Positions 1-6,841 are shown, counted from the first letter of the stretch. The stretch is DNA of 6,842 nt from Spirochaetaceae bacterium (GCA_016342385.1 JAEINM010000225.1:1-6842), one strand, 5' to 3'. Made by a program: numbers and translations. Notes: generated by a model from the sequence alone, not told the origin.

Positions 1-1
1 C

Positions 2-145
2 GATATTGAAGCCGTAAACGAAGTTTGTAAAGAGTTTTTCCCCAGTTATGTACCAGCACGGACAACAGTTAATGTTTCAGCTTTACCTATGGATGCTTTA
101 GTACAAATTGATGCCGTTGTGTCTCACGGAGATGGTACACCGCCA
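2..145 (+). repeat. Intragenic direct repeat, copy 1 (RidA domain C-terminus)
   Basis: This stretch encodes the end of the first RidA domain and matches 416-559 at an offset of exactly 414 nt (138 codons). By hand count 32 of 48 residues are identical, including an unbroken run from PMDALVQIDAVVS. It reflects duplication of the domain within one gene. Confidence 0.85.
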
Positions 146-568
146 CAACTTCCCGAAGACACCCGTCTACTCGTCATAGAAGCAAACAATACGGAAAATG
201 CACCAAAAGTTCCATACTCACAGACGGTAGCTTTTTCCCATTACAATCATATTTCAGGCCAGTTACCTTTAGACCCGAAAACCGGGAAAATTGTAGCCGG
301 TGGTGTAAAAGAGCAGGCTGGACAATGCCTGAAAAATATCAAGGCAATTATAGAAAGTGTCGACCACCTTATGGATGATGTCGTTAAAATAAATATTCAA
401 CTTAAAAATATCGCTGATATTGATGCTCTAAACGAAGTTTATAGAACATTCTTCAAGAACGATCTTCCTGCAAGAACAGTAATTGGTGTTTCAGCTATCC
501 CTATGGATGCTTTGGTACAGATTGATGCGGTTGTTTCCAATGCTGAAGGAACACCTCCCAAAGCATAG
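2..568 (+). CDS. Tandem RidA/YjgF domain protein, 5' end cut off by the window
   Basis: The open frame runs from the first bases of the window to the TAG at 566-568 without a stop, so the ATG at 89 is internal and the true start lies upstream. The visible part is the C-terminal third of one RidA domain, a short linker (GTPPQLPEDTR), then a complete second RidA domain of about 130 residues. RidA proteins hydrolyse reactive enamine/imine intermediates formed by PLP enzymes. The substrate-binding arginine of the PAR motif (Arg105 in E. coli RidA) is present in both copies (codons 59-61 and 473-475). The second domain also has the N-terminal PYSQ and SGQLPLDPKTG segments typical of the family. 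In both copies VQID replaces the usual EIE, putting Gln at the position of E. coli Glu120. RidA is normally a single-domain trimer, so a tandem fusion is uncommon. Family assignment is secure; the substrate is unknown. Confidence 0.9.
   Translation, partial: DIEAVNEVCKEFFPSYVPARTTVNVSALPMDALVQIDAVVSHGDGTPPQLPEDTRLLVIEANNTENAPKVPYSQTVAFSHYNHISGQLPLDPKTGKIVAGGVKEQAGQCLKNIKAIIESVDHLMDDVVKINIQLKNIADIDALNEVYRTFFKNDLPARTVIGVSAIPMDALVQIDAVVSNAEGTPPKA
416..559 (+). repeat. Intragenic direct repeat, copy 2 (RidA domain C-terminus)
   Basis: This is the second copy of the segment at 2-145, in the same reading frame and ending three codons before the stop codon is complete. Many of the differences between the copies are synonymous third-position changes, as expected for an old duplication kept under protein-level selection. 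Confidence 0.85.
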
Positions 569-644
569 TATAAACTGTTAAAGATACCGGGCTCTATATT
601 CTATTTTCCGATTAAAGATGATATATTAATTAGAAATATTTAAC

Positions 645-648
645 AGGA
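645..648 (+). promoter_or_regulatory. Ribosome binding site for the SulP transporter
   Basis: AGGA lies 7 nt before the ATG at 656 and supports that start. The 87-nt gap between the RidA stop and this ATG is AT-rich and shows no clear terminator, so read-through from the RidA gene is possible. Confidence 0.6.
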
Positions 649-655
649 AAAAATA

Positions 656-2305
656 ATGATATCAGAAGAATGGAAACCGAAACTATTTACACTATTAAAA
701 GACGGTATTAATCAAAAGCAGCTCAAGAGAGATATTTCCTCTGGGGTACTCGTTGGTATTATTGCTCTTCCTCTTGCCATTGCATTTGCCATAGCTTCTG
801 GGGTCTCTCCGGATAAAGGTATTATTACGGCTATTATTGCAGGTTTTATAATATCTTTTCTCGGAGGAAGCCGGGTCCAGATCGGTGGACCAACCGGGGC
901 GTTCATCGTTATTGTATCATCAATCATAAGCCGGTATGGATTTAACGGTTTATTGATCTCTACCTTTATGGCGGGAATAATTCTCATTTTTATGGGAATA
1001 TTAAAAATGGGATCTCTTCTTAAATATATTCCCCAGACTCTTATTACAGGATTTACAACAGCTATTGCCGTTATTATTTTTACAACTCAGATTAAAGATT
1101 TTTTAGGTCTAACTGTGACTTCAGTACCGGACAAGTTCATAAGTAAATGGATCTTTTATGTTCAGAACCTGAATAACATAAATCTATGGTCTATTTTTAT
1201 AGGAATTTTAACCATAGTGATAATAATAATACTTCCCAGATTGACAAAAAAGCTTCCAGCTGCTTTCGCAGCACTTATTATAACGACTATTATCGCTAAG
1301 TTCGGCGATCTGCCTGTCGACACAATTTTTAGTAAATTTGGAAACTTATCTTTTTCTGTACCTCGTCCTGTTTTATTTACTCTTGATTTTCAAACAGTGA
1401 AAACCCTACTGGCTCCGGCAGTTACTATCGCTCTATTGGGATCCCTGGAATCTCTTCTATCTGCGGTTGTAGCCGATGGTATGATTGGTGGACGACATCG
1501 CTCCAATATCGAATTAATTGCCCAGGGAGCAGCAAATATGCTTGTTCCATTATTTGGAGGGATTCCCGCTACGGGTGCAATTGCGAGGACAGCAGCCAAT
1601 GTTAACAATGGCGGGCGAACGCCTATCGCCGGTATTGTCCATGCTGTTACTTTATTTTTAATTTATCTTGTCGCTATGCCTATTGTGAAATATATACCAA
1701 TGGCTTCATTGTCGGGTATTTTAATTTTAGTGGCCTGGAATATGAGTGATATGAAAGAGTTTGTAAATATTATCAAGATAAATATTTATGAGGCTATGGT
1801 CCTTTTGACCACATTTGTCTTAACACTCATAACTGATTTGACTATTGCAATACCGATTGGATTTGTTCTGTCTACAATATTATTTATGAAACGGATGTCA
1901 GATTCCATAGAATTGACACCTTTGTTGACTATTAATAAAGAGAATGGGGAAATCTTTTCACAGGAGATTGGTGCGTTTTCAAAAGAAATATTAATTTTTG
2001 ATATAAATGGACCAATGTTTTTTGGTTCGGTTCACCATTTATTATCAGTGAGAAATCAAATCCATACAGATCATAAATTCCTGATTTTACGTTTCCGCTA
2101 TGTTCCCATTGTCGATGCATCGGGATTAAAAAAACTAGAATCCGTTTTAAAAGATTTTCAGAAAAGAAATATTCCAGTTGTGTTTTCAGGTGTCAATAAT
2201 AAGCTGAGAAAGAAGTTTTCTACCAGCTCCCTACTCGATGACGATCTTGTATTCGAGGATATTCACGAAGCTCTGGCTTATGCTGAGAATGAATTAAAGG
2301 CTTGA
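656..2305 (+). CDS. SulP-family anion transporter with C-terminal STAS domain
   Basis: A 549-residue inner-membrane protein of normal SulP length. Residues about 25-410 form the hydrophobic transport core. Hallmarks are an early ALPLAIAFAIASG segment (37-49), the QIGGPTGAF motif (75-83), the ESLLSAVVADG helix (265-275), HRSN (281-284) and the GGIPATGAIARTAAN segment (301-315). Residues about 435-545 are a cytoplasmic STAS domain with FFGS (455-458) and VDASG (486-490). Ser489 falls where anti-sigma-factor antagonists carry their phosphorylated serine. SulP proteins carry sulfate, bicarbonate, dicarboxylates or other anions, often coupled to Na+ or H+; the sequence does not tell which. The start is supported by the AGGA site and by the N-terminus (EEWKPKLFTLLK), which matches the usual pre-core segment. 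It converges on the permease gene ending at 2345. Confidence 0.93.
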   Translation: MISEEWKPKLFTLLKDGINQKQLKRDISSGVLVGIIALPLAIAFAIASGVSPDKGIITAIIAGFIISFLGGSRVQIGGPTGAFIVIVSSIISRYGFNGLLISTFMAGIILIFMGILKMGSLLKYIPQTLITGFTTAIAVIIFTTQIKDFLGLTVTSVPDKFISKWIFYVQNLNNINLWSIFIGILTIVIIIILPRLTKKLPAAFAALIITTIIAKFGDLPVDTIFSKFGNLSFSVPRPVLFTLDFQTVKTLLAPAVTIALLGSLESLLSAVVADGMIGGRHRSNIELIAQGAANMLVPLFGGIPATGAIARTAANVNNGGRTPIAGIVHAVTLFLIYLVAMPIVKYIPMASLSGILILVAWNMSDMKEFVNIIKINIYEAMVLLTTFVLTLITDLTIAIPIGFVLSTILFMKRMSDSIELTPLLTINKENGEIFSQEIGAFSKEILIFDINGPMFFGSVHHLLSVRNQIHTDHKFLILRFRYVPIVDASGLKKLESVLKDFQKRNIPVVFSGVNNKLRKKFSTSSLLDDDLVFEDIHEALAYAENELKA

Positions 2306-2312
2306 GATAAGA

Positions 2313-2338
2313 AGAGTGCCCGTTAAAGCAGGCACTCT
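2313..2338. terminator. Hairpin between convergent genes, possible bidirectional terminator
   Basis: AGAGTGCC (2313-2320) and GGCACTCT (2331-2338) form a perfect 8-bp stem with a 10-nt loop. It sits 8 nt after the SulP stop and 7 nt after the end of the permease gene on the other strand. The following + strand sequence (GTAATTTTAG) has a short T run. The - strand side is only moderately T-rich. The position between two convergent stops is the strongest argument; efficiency is uncertain. Confidence 0.65.
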
Positions 2339-2344
2339 GTAATT

Positions 2345-3625
2345 TTAGATCAGATATCTGAGATAGACATAGACCGAAGAGATAGCCAGCGTAATCACCA
2401 TTATAATCATCCCGTATTTTGTAAATTCCATAAAACTGATCTTGTAACCGCTTCTGCCGGATATTCCCGCACTGACAACATTGGCAGAGGCTCCGATCAG
2501 GGTTCCGTTTCCTCCCAGGCAGGCTCCTATGGCAAGAGACCACCAGACCGGTCCGATAGAAGCTTGTCCAATGTCCTGTCCCAGTCTTTCCACCAGGGGA
2601 ATCATAGTGGCGACATAGGGAATATTATCAAGAAAGGCAGAGAGAAATCCACTGACCCATATAATCGATTCTGAAGTGAGTACAAGATTTCCGGCTGTCA
2701 GCTGAAGATATTTCTCCGCAAGGAAATTGATGACTCCCAGTTCAACCAGACCCCCGACCATTATAAAAAGCCCGATAAAGAAAAAGATAGTGGACCACTC
2801 CACTTCGTGAAAGAAATCTTCAACTTCATCTCCTCCCGCAAGAAGCATTAATAAGGCCGCGCCTCCCAGTGCAACAGTTGAAGGCTCAAGGGTTATAAGG
2901 CCATGAAGTAAAAAGAGTAAAAGTACCAGAAACAGAACAGAGAGGCTTTTTATTAAAAGTGCTTTATCTGTAATGGAAGCCCGCTCATCAAATTCCATGA
3001 TTCTCGCCCTGCGCTCCATGCTCACTTCCATTTTCTTTTTAAAGAATAATAGAATTAGTACACAATGGCTAAAGAGCAAAATGAGAACCAGTGGGCCAAG
3101 GTTTATAATAAAATCGGTAAATCCGAGGCCGGCGGCACTACCTATCATTATATTGGGGGGGTCTCCAATTAAGGTGGCCATTCCTCCAATATTCGAAGCC
3201 AGAGCCGAACTGATGATAAAAGGTATAGGATTCAATCCAAGTTCAACAGAAATAAGAATAATAACCGGTGTTAAAATAAGAACTGTTGTCACATTATCGA
3301 GAAGAGCAGAAAGTATCGCTGTGAGAATAGAGAAGAGAATCAGAATCTTTACAGGATCTCCATTGACAAGTTTCGCCAATTTTATGGCGATGTATTGAAA
3401 GAGACCGGAACGCTTGGTAATACCGACGATTACCATCATTCCAATTAAAAGGAAAATAACATGCCAGTCTATTTCCTCATAAGCCTGATGCTGATTAACA
3501 ATACCCATGGCAATAAACAAAACGGCACCAAGCATGGCAAGTATGGTTTTATTAATAACTTCAAGGGAAATTAATATAAATAAGAGTACAAAAAAAACAA
3601 CACCTATTACGAGCTGTATCATCAT
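2345..3625 (-). CDS. ArsB/NhaD-superfamily permease, P protein (OCA2)-like
   Basis: A 426-residue polytopic membrane protein, close to full length for this group. It has two homologous halves. DWHVIFLLIGMMVIVGI (53-69) pairs with EWSTIFFFIGLFIMVGG (276-292). LSALLDNVTTVLILTPV (105-121) pairs with LSAFLDNIPYVATMIPL (328-344). The IGDPPN motif (153-158) pairs with the IGASANV segment (377-383). The ACLGGNGTLIGASANVVSAG stretch (368-387) is very close to what I recall for the animal P protein (OCA2) and its bacterial relatives. The family moves anions or exchanges Na+/H+; the substrate cannot be read here. The start could be either of two adjacent ATGs (3625 or 3622); GAGGGG at 3634-3629 fits the second slightly better. 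The first ATG overlaps the upstream stop as TAATG. It is the last gene of the operon, with a hairpin downstream. Confidence 0.88.
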   Translation of the reverse strand: MMIQLVIGVVFFVLLFILISLEVINKTILAMLGAVLFIAMGIVNQHQAYEEIDWHVIFLLIGMMVIVGITKRSGLFQYIAIKLAKLVNGDPVKILILFSILTAILSALLDNVTTVLILTPVIILISVELGLNPIPFIISSALASNIGGMATLIGDPPNIMIGSAAGLGFTDFIINLGPLVLILLFSHCVLILLFFKKKMEVSMERRARIMEFDERASITDKALLIKSLSVLFLVLLLFLLHGLITLEPSTVALGGAALLMLLAGGDEVEDFFHEVEWSTIFFFIGLFIMVGGLVELGVINFLAEKYLQLTAGNLVLTSESIIWVSGFLSAFLDNIPYVATMIPLVERLGQDIGQASIGPVWWSLAIGACLGGNGTLIGASANVVSAGISGRSGYKISFMEFTKYGMIIMVITLAISSVYVYLRYLI

Positions 3626-4515
3626 TATCCCCTCAGCACTTTCTGCAGGATATCGGTTTCACTTACTATTCCAATAAGCTCTTTCCCGTCTAAGATCGGA
3701 ATATGGCGAAATCCTTTAGAAATTATGGTTGATACAACCTCAATAATTGAAGCTTCCTTTGGCAGTCCCCGTTTTGAGGGTCTCATAATATCTTTGACTT
3801 TAATGTTATTCTCATTGCGAAGTAAAGCTTCAAATGGCTCCAGTGTTTTTAAGAATCGGACATTGCCAAGACGTCTTATGTAGTCGGGAACACCCTGAGT
3901 TAAAATATCTTTCAAAGTGACTTCCCCAATCTGATGATTGTTTTCATCAACGACAGGGAGAAAACTCAAACCTTTCTGATAAAAAATATCAGCCAGTTCC
4001 CCTATGGTTGTCTCCTGATGACAGGTGACAGGATTTGTTGTCATAATATCTTCTACAGTCAATTCCTTTCTGATGACCATGGTGTTGAAATATTGAATTA
4101 TCTCATTTTGAGTGGCACCTTTAAGATTCTGGGGAAAATTATCCAGAGAACAACTTTTAGCTATGGAAGATAAGACAGGAAGATAATTGAGAGATCCCGT
4201 GAGAGAAGTGAGAAAGCAAAAAACAATAGAAACAGGTCCCTCTTCTGTTACAAGCGGGGCAGCCGGGAGCCAAACACCGATCAGCAAATCCTGAAATCCC
4301 TCAATTCTTCCATGGGGAATGGCAACCCCCGTGGGTAGTAGGGTACTGCCTGTTTCTTCTCTTTCTCTAATAATTTTTTTTACTTCTTCTCCAGATACGG
4401 GAAGAAGACCTCTTTTCTCAAATATATTTATAAGGGCGTCTACTGCTTCGAGAACACTGTTAAAATTGTCACCCACAAGTATGGCTTTTTTATCTATAAA
4501 AGATCCCAGTTTCAT
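3625..4515 (-). CDS. PTS EIIA domain fused to a pair of CBS domains
   Basis: A 296-residue soluble protein with no membrane segment. Residues 1-148 are a PTS EIIA type-2 (fructose/mannitol/PtsN) domain. The GVAIPHGR motif places the phospho-acceptor at His68 and Arg52 lies 16 residues before it, as in E. coli PtsN (Arg57/His73). The second active-site histidine of the family appears to be Tyr111. Residues about 151-207 and 239-295 are CBS domains joined by a 31-residue linker. Both keep the nucleotide-contact pattern S/T-x-x-D (Thr200-Asp203 and Ser285-Asp288), so adenine-nucleotide binding is plausible. The start is fixed by a near-perfect AGGAGGT. It sits between an antiporter and a permease and probably regulates one or both in response to PTS phosphorylation and nucleotides; that role is inference. 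Domain calls are firm. Confidence 0.9.
   Translation of the reverse strand: MKLGSFIDKKAILVGDNFNSVLEAVDALINIFEKRGLLPVSGEEVKKIIREREETGSTLLPTGVAIPHGRIEGFQDLLIGVWLPAAPLVTEEGPVSIVFCFLTSLTGSLNYLPVLSSIAKSCSLDNFPQNLKGATQNEIIQYFNTMVIRKELTVEDIMTTNPVTCHQETTIGELADIFYQKGLSFLPVVDENNHQIGEVTLKDILTQGVPDYIRRLGNVRFLKTLEPFEALLRNENNIKVKDIMRPSKRGLPKEASIIEVVSTIISKGFRHIPILDGKELIGIVSETDILQKVLRG
3629..3634 (-). promoter_or_regulatory. Ribosome binding site for the P-protein-like permease
   Basis: GAGGGG on the - strand lies within the last codons of the upstream gene, 3 nt before the first of two tandem ATGs and 6 nt before the second. The spacing leaves the exact start ambiguous by one codon. Confidence 0.55.
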
Positions 4516-4516
4516 T

Positions 4517-6208
4517 TTAAACCTCCTCCATCTTTTTTGCTTTTTCTTTCAATTCCGATAAGCGGCTTGCAATGAGCTGCTGCATCCTTCTGTTTTCAAT
4601 CATACCTTCCACTTTCCCATCTTCATCGATGACGGGAATAGATGCGACATGACTCTTTTCAAAAATCCCGTAGATTTCCGATGCTTCAGTTGAAAGATGG
4701 GTTGTATAGAGAATCTTATCCATTATGTCGTGAGCCAGCAGGTATTCAGATAAATCGGAAGCCATAAAAGTGTCTTTAAGTTTTTCAATAGAGAGAACTC
4801 CGACAAGTTTATTATTATCATCAGCTACAGGGTAATAGAGATTATCGTGCTCTGCGAAAATTGAGAGTATATTTTTTATATTCTCATTCACTTTTATGAC
4901 CGGAATCTCCCTATCGGCAATATCTTTTCCCCGACTCTGTTTTATCAGATCAAGGGCCGTTATATTCAGGCCTGCTTCTCCCGATTTGCTCACCGCATAT
5001 TTGACGGCGGCAGGACCGAGGATTTGTACAACAAATGTTGTCGCCGTAATAACGAGTACTATTGTTTCGCCAATGACTCCGGGAAAAGTATGGCCGGCGA
5101 TAATGGATAATCCAATGGCTACACCTGCCTGGCTGAATAGGCAGAAGGGGAGATACTTCTTTACTGTTTTAGGTGCTTTCGATAACATTGCTCCCATGGT
5201 ACTTCCAAAAGCTTTACCGGAAATCCTTGCAATAAGAAATACTCCAGCCAGAACCACAGTGACAAGGGTCAAACCTTTGATATTCATTGTTGCCCCGACC
5301 ATGACAAAAAAGAGAATGTAAACGGGGGGAGTGAATTTTTCTACGAGATGAAATGTCTCAGTACTTCTTCTCGGCGCAAAATTTGACAGGAAAAACCCCA
5401 TAGCCATAGTCGCCAGTATGACATCGACTCCAATAAGCTGAGAAAGTCCAATGAGCAATAGAATGGCACCGATTGAAAATGCCAGAATTTTATCTTCGTC
5501 TAAAAAATTTCTGATGATTCTGTACAGGATGAATCCGATTCCCACACCTAGTAAAATGGAAATGCCAATTTCCCAGACCAGATCCAGAATACTATAGAGG
5601 AAGTTCCCCCCAGCCTGTCCGGTAATGATTCCTGTAACACTGGATGCAATGGCGAATAAAAGAAGAGAAACCGCATCATCCATGGCGACTATTCCCATAA
5701 TCATTGTTGTCAGGGGGCCTCTTGTTTTATTCTCCCATAAAACATCAGTTGTTGCTGCCGGAGCTGTGGCAGAGGCAATAGCTCCTAATAACAGACCCAG
5801 AGAAATGGCTATTCTTATATCTTTAAAAAAGAACATTGAAACGGTTGTTATAAGGATGAAAACAAGAACAAAAGCACTGAGAGATTCCATCAGAAGGATG
5901 GTTATAAATTGTCGGCCGTACTTTTTTATAGTTTTTATTTTTAACTCGCCACCGATCATAAATCCGATTAATCCGAGAGCAAAAGTGCTGAAGGGCTGTA
6001 AATTCAAGAGTGTTCTACTGCTTATCAGATTAAATCCTGTCTTCCCTAGAATGAGTCCCAGTCCAATATAACCGACGACCTGAGGTATTTTCCATTTCTG
6101 GAATATACGACCGACAAGAGTTCCTCCGAAGAGTACAACGCCCAGTAAGAGAATGATGCTAGCTTTACTGAGATCCATTTTGGCAATAATTGTTTGAAGA
6201 AGTTCCAT
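4517..6208 (-). CDS. CPA2-type Na+/H+ antiporter with C-terminal CBS pair
   Basis: A 563-residue inner-membrane protein. Residues about 15-405 form the sodium/hydrogen exchanger core. The early KIPQVVGYIGLGLILG segment (40-55) is typical of Kef/NapA-type antiporters. ATAPAATTDV (147-156) matches the broken helix of the ion-binding site, and Asp177-Asp178 form the double aspartate of electrogenic Na+/H+ exchangers. ARISGK (327-332) matches a conserved later helix. Residues about 430-548 carry two CBS repeats in place of the TrkA-N domain of Kef systems, ending in a charged helix rich in Lys and Glu. Neither repeat has the S/T-x-x-D nucleotide contact (S-I-E-K at 473-476, E-N-R-R at 538-541). 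The ATG at 6208 overlaps the upstream TAA as TAATG, with AGGGGG upstream; the next Met (codon 11) has no visible ribosome site. It probably exports Na+ and regulates pH. K+ transport is an alternative. Confidence 0.9.
   Translation of the reverse strand: MELLQTIIAKMDLSKASIILLLGVVLFGGTLVGRIFQKWKIPQVVGYIGLGLILGKTGFNLISSRTLLNLQPFSTFALGLIGFMIGGELKIKTIKKYGRQFITILLMESLSAFVLVFILITTVSMFFFKDIRIAISLGLLLGAIASATAPAATTDVLWENKTRGPLTTMIMGIVAMDDAVSLLLFAIASSVTGIITGQAGGNFLYSILDLVWEIGISILLGVGIGFILYRIIRNFLDEDKILAFSIGAILLLIGLSQLIGVDVILATMAMGFFLSNFAPRRSTETFHLVEKFTPPVYILFFVMVGATMNIKGLTLVTVVLAGVFLIARISGKAFGSTMGAMLSKAPKTVKKYLPFCLFSQAGVAIGLSIIAGHTFPGVIGETIVLVITATTFVVQILGPAAVKYAVSKSGEAGLNITALDLIKQSRGKDIADREIPVIKVNENIKNILSIFAEHDNLYYPVADDNNKLVGVLSIEKLKDTFMASDLSEYLLAHDIMDKILYTTHLSTEASEIYGIFEKSHVASIPVIDEDGKVEGMIENRRMQQLIASRLSELKEKAKKMEEV
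4521..4529 (-). promoter_or_regulatory. Strong Shine-Dalgarno site for the EIIA-CBS protein
   Basis: GGAGGAGGT on the - strand ends 5 nt before the ATG at 4515. It is formed by the last sense codons of the antiporter gene (GAG GAG GTT), whose TAA lies between the site and the ATG. It is among the strongest ribosome sites in the window and settles the start. Confidence 0.8.
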
Positions 6209-6663
6209 TATTTTACTTCCCCCTTAAGAATCGCTCCTATTTCCTCGTTGTTCTGTGCTCCGAGAAGGTTCTTCTGAAAGGATTTTTCTTTGAGTTTTCC
6301 CACAACGAGAGATAGTATTCGAAGGTATTCCTTATGCTGTTCATCTCCGACAATAATCATAATGACAATTTTGACCATCTGGTCATCAATAGAGTCATAA
6401 TCGCTTATGCCTCCCGGAGCTAAACCCGCAAGAATCATAGGACTATCGACACCTTCAAAGCGTACATGGGGTATGGCAATCCCCTGGCCGATTCCAGTAC
6501 TCATTATCTGTTCTCTGTAGAATATTTCTTTTTTCAGATTTTCCATCTGCCGGACTTTCCCCGACTTTTCCACAAGTTCCAGTAATTCCAGAATGGCCTC
6601 AGTTTTGGTTTTACTCTTTAAGAAAACACAGTTTTCATCATTTATCAAATTGTTAAAATTCAC
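6208..6663 (-). CDS. Single-domain PTS EIIA protein, PtsN-like, GTG start
   Basis: A 151-residue soluble protein, the usual size for PtsN-type EIIA. Numbered from the GTG at 6663, GIAIPH puts the phospho-acceptor at His66. Arg50 and Tyr113 sit 16 before and 47 after it, which are the spacings of Arg57 and His120 around His73 in E. coli PtsN. Tyr thus replaces the second active-site His. An in-frame ATG at 6723 would add 20 residues rich in Lys, Asn and Glu with no family resemblance and would overlap the preceding gene by 44 nt. The GTG has AGGAG 6 nt upstream and leaves a 16-nt gap, so I prefer it. The TAA overlaps the antiporter ATG, implying coupled translation. No EIIB or EIIC is visible, so a regulatory role on the antiporter is more likely than sugar transport; this is inference. 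Confidence 0.88.
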   Translation of the reverse strand: MNFNNLINDENCVFLKSKTKTEAILELLELVEKSGKVRQMENLKKEIFYREQIMSTGIGQGIAIPHVRFEGVDSPMILAGLAPGGISDYDSIDDQMVKIVIMIIVGDEQHKEYLRILSLVVGKLKEKSFQKNLLGAQNNEEIGAILKGEVK

Positions 6664-6669
6664 ATTATT

Positions 6670-6674
6670 CTCCT
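6670..6674 (-). promoter_or_regulatory. Ribosome binding site that decides the GTG start of the EIIA gene
   Basis: AGGAG on the - strand lies 6 nt before the GTG at 6663 and just after the TGA (6682-6680) of the preceding gene. This favours the GTG over the in-frame ATG at 6723, which lies inside the upstream coding region. Confidence 0.7.
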
Positions 6675-6679
6675 GTTTC

Positions 6680-6841
6680 TCATTCCCTGCTCCCTTTAAT
6701 CTGAAATTTTTTTTCAGCGTCAATAAAAAAGCGAATAAAATCTTTTTTTCTTTCTATATTTTTCAGCCTGGTAACAGCCTCATCATTTCTGAGGATTCCC
6801 GACAGCTTTGATAAGATTCTTAAGTGAACGACTTCACTATC
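6680..6841 (-). CDS. C-terminal fragment of a probable EIIA-domain protein
   Basis: An open frame enters from the right edge on the - strand and runs 53 codons to the TGA at 6682-6680. The stretch VVHLRILSKLSGILRNDEAV followed by an amphipathic helix (FIRFFIDAEKKF) resembles the C-terminal part of EIIA domains. It lines up with EYLRILSLVVGKLKEKSF of the next gene and NYLPVLSSIAKSCSLDNF of the EIIA-CBS protein. Here the conserved His before Leu is present, where the other two have Tyr. The stop lies 16 nt before the next gene's GTG, consistent with one operon. The phospho-acceptor region is outside the window, so the assignment rests on a short C-terminal match, and other domains upstream cannot be excluded. 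Confidence 0.65.
   Translation of the reverse strand, partial: DSEVVHLRILSKLSGILRNDEAVTRLKNIERKKDFIRFFIDAEKKFQIKGSRE

Noticed and set aside
89..568. RidA gene beginning at the ATG at 89.
   Set aside because: The frame is open back to position 2 and encodes clear RidA sequence including the conserved Arg, so this Met is internal.
599..627. Possible promoter upstream of the SulP gene: TATATT at 622-627 with TTCTAT 17 nt before it.
   Set aside because: The -10 is good but the -35 matches poorly, and the surrounding gap is so AT-rich that such matches are expected by chance.
2220..2543. A 107-codon open frame on the - strand spanning the convergent gap.
   Set aside because: It overlaps the ends of two well-supported genes and the hairpin, and its product resembles no family.
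2973..3398. A 141-codon open frame on the + strand.
   Set aside because: It lies antisense to the P-protein-like permease, has no ribosome site or recognisable domain, and is a shadow of that gene.
4896..5321. A 141-codon open frame on the + strand inside the antiporter gene.
   Set aside because: It is antisense to strongly conserved antiporter sequence and has no independent support; the same holds for the frame at 5625-6071.
6593..6811. A 72-codon open frame on the + strand at the right edge.
   Set aside because: It is antisense to the EIIA genes and is low-complexity Phe/Lys-rich sequence with no domain.
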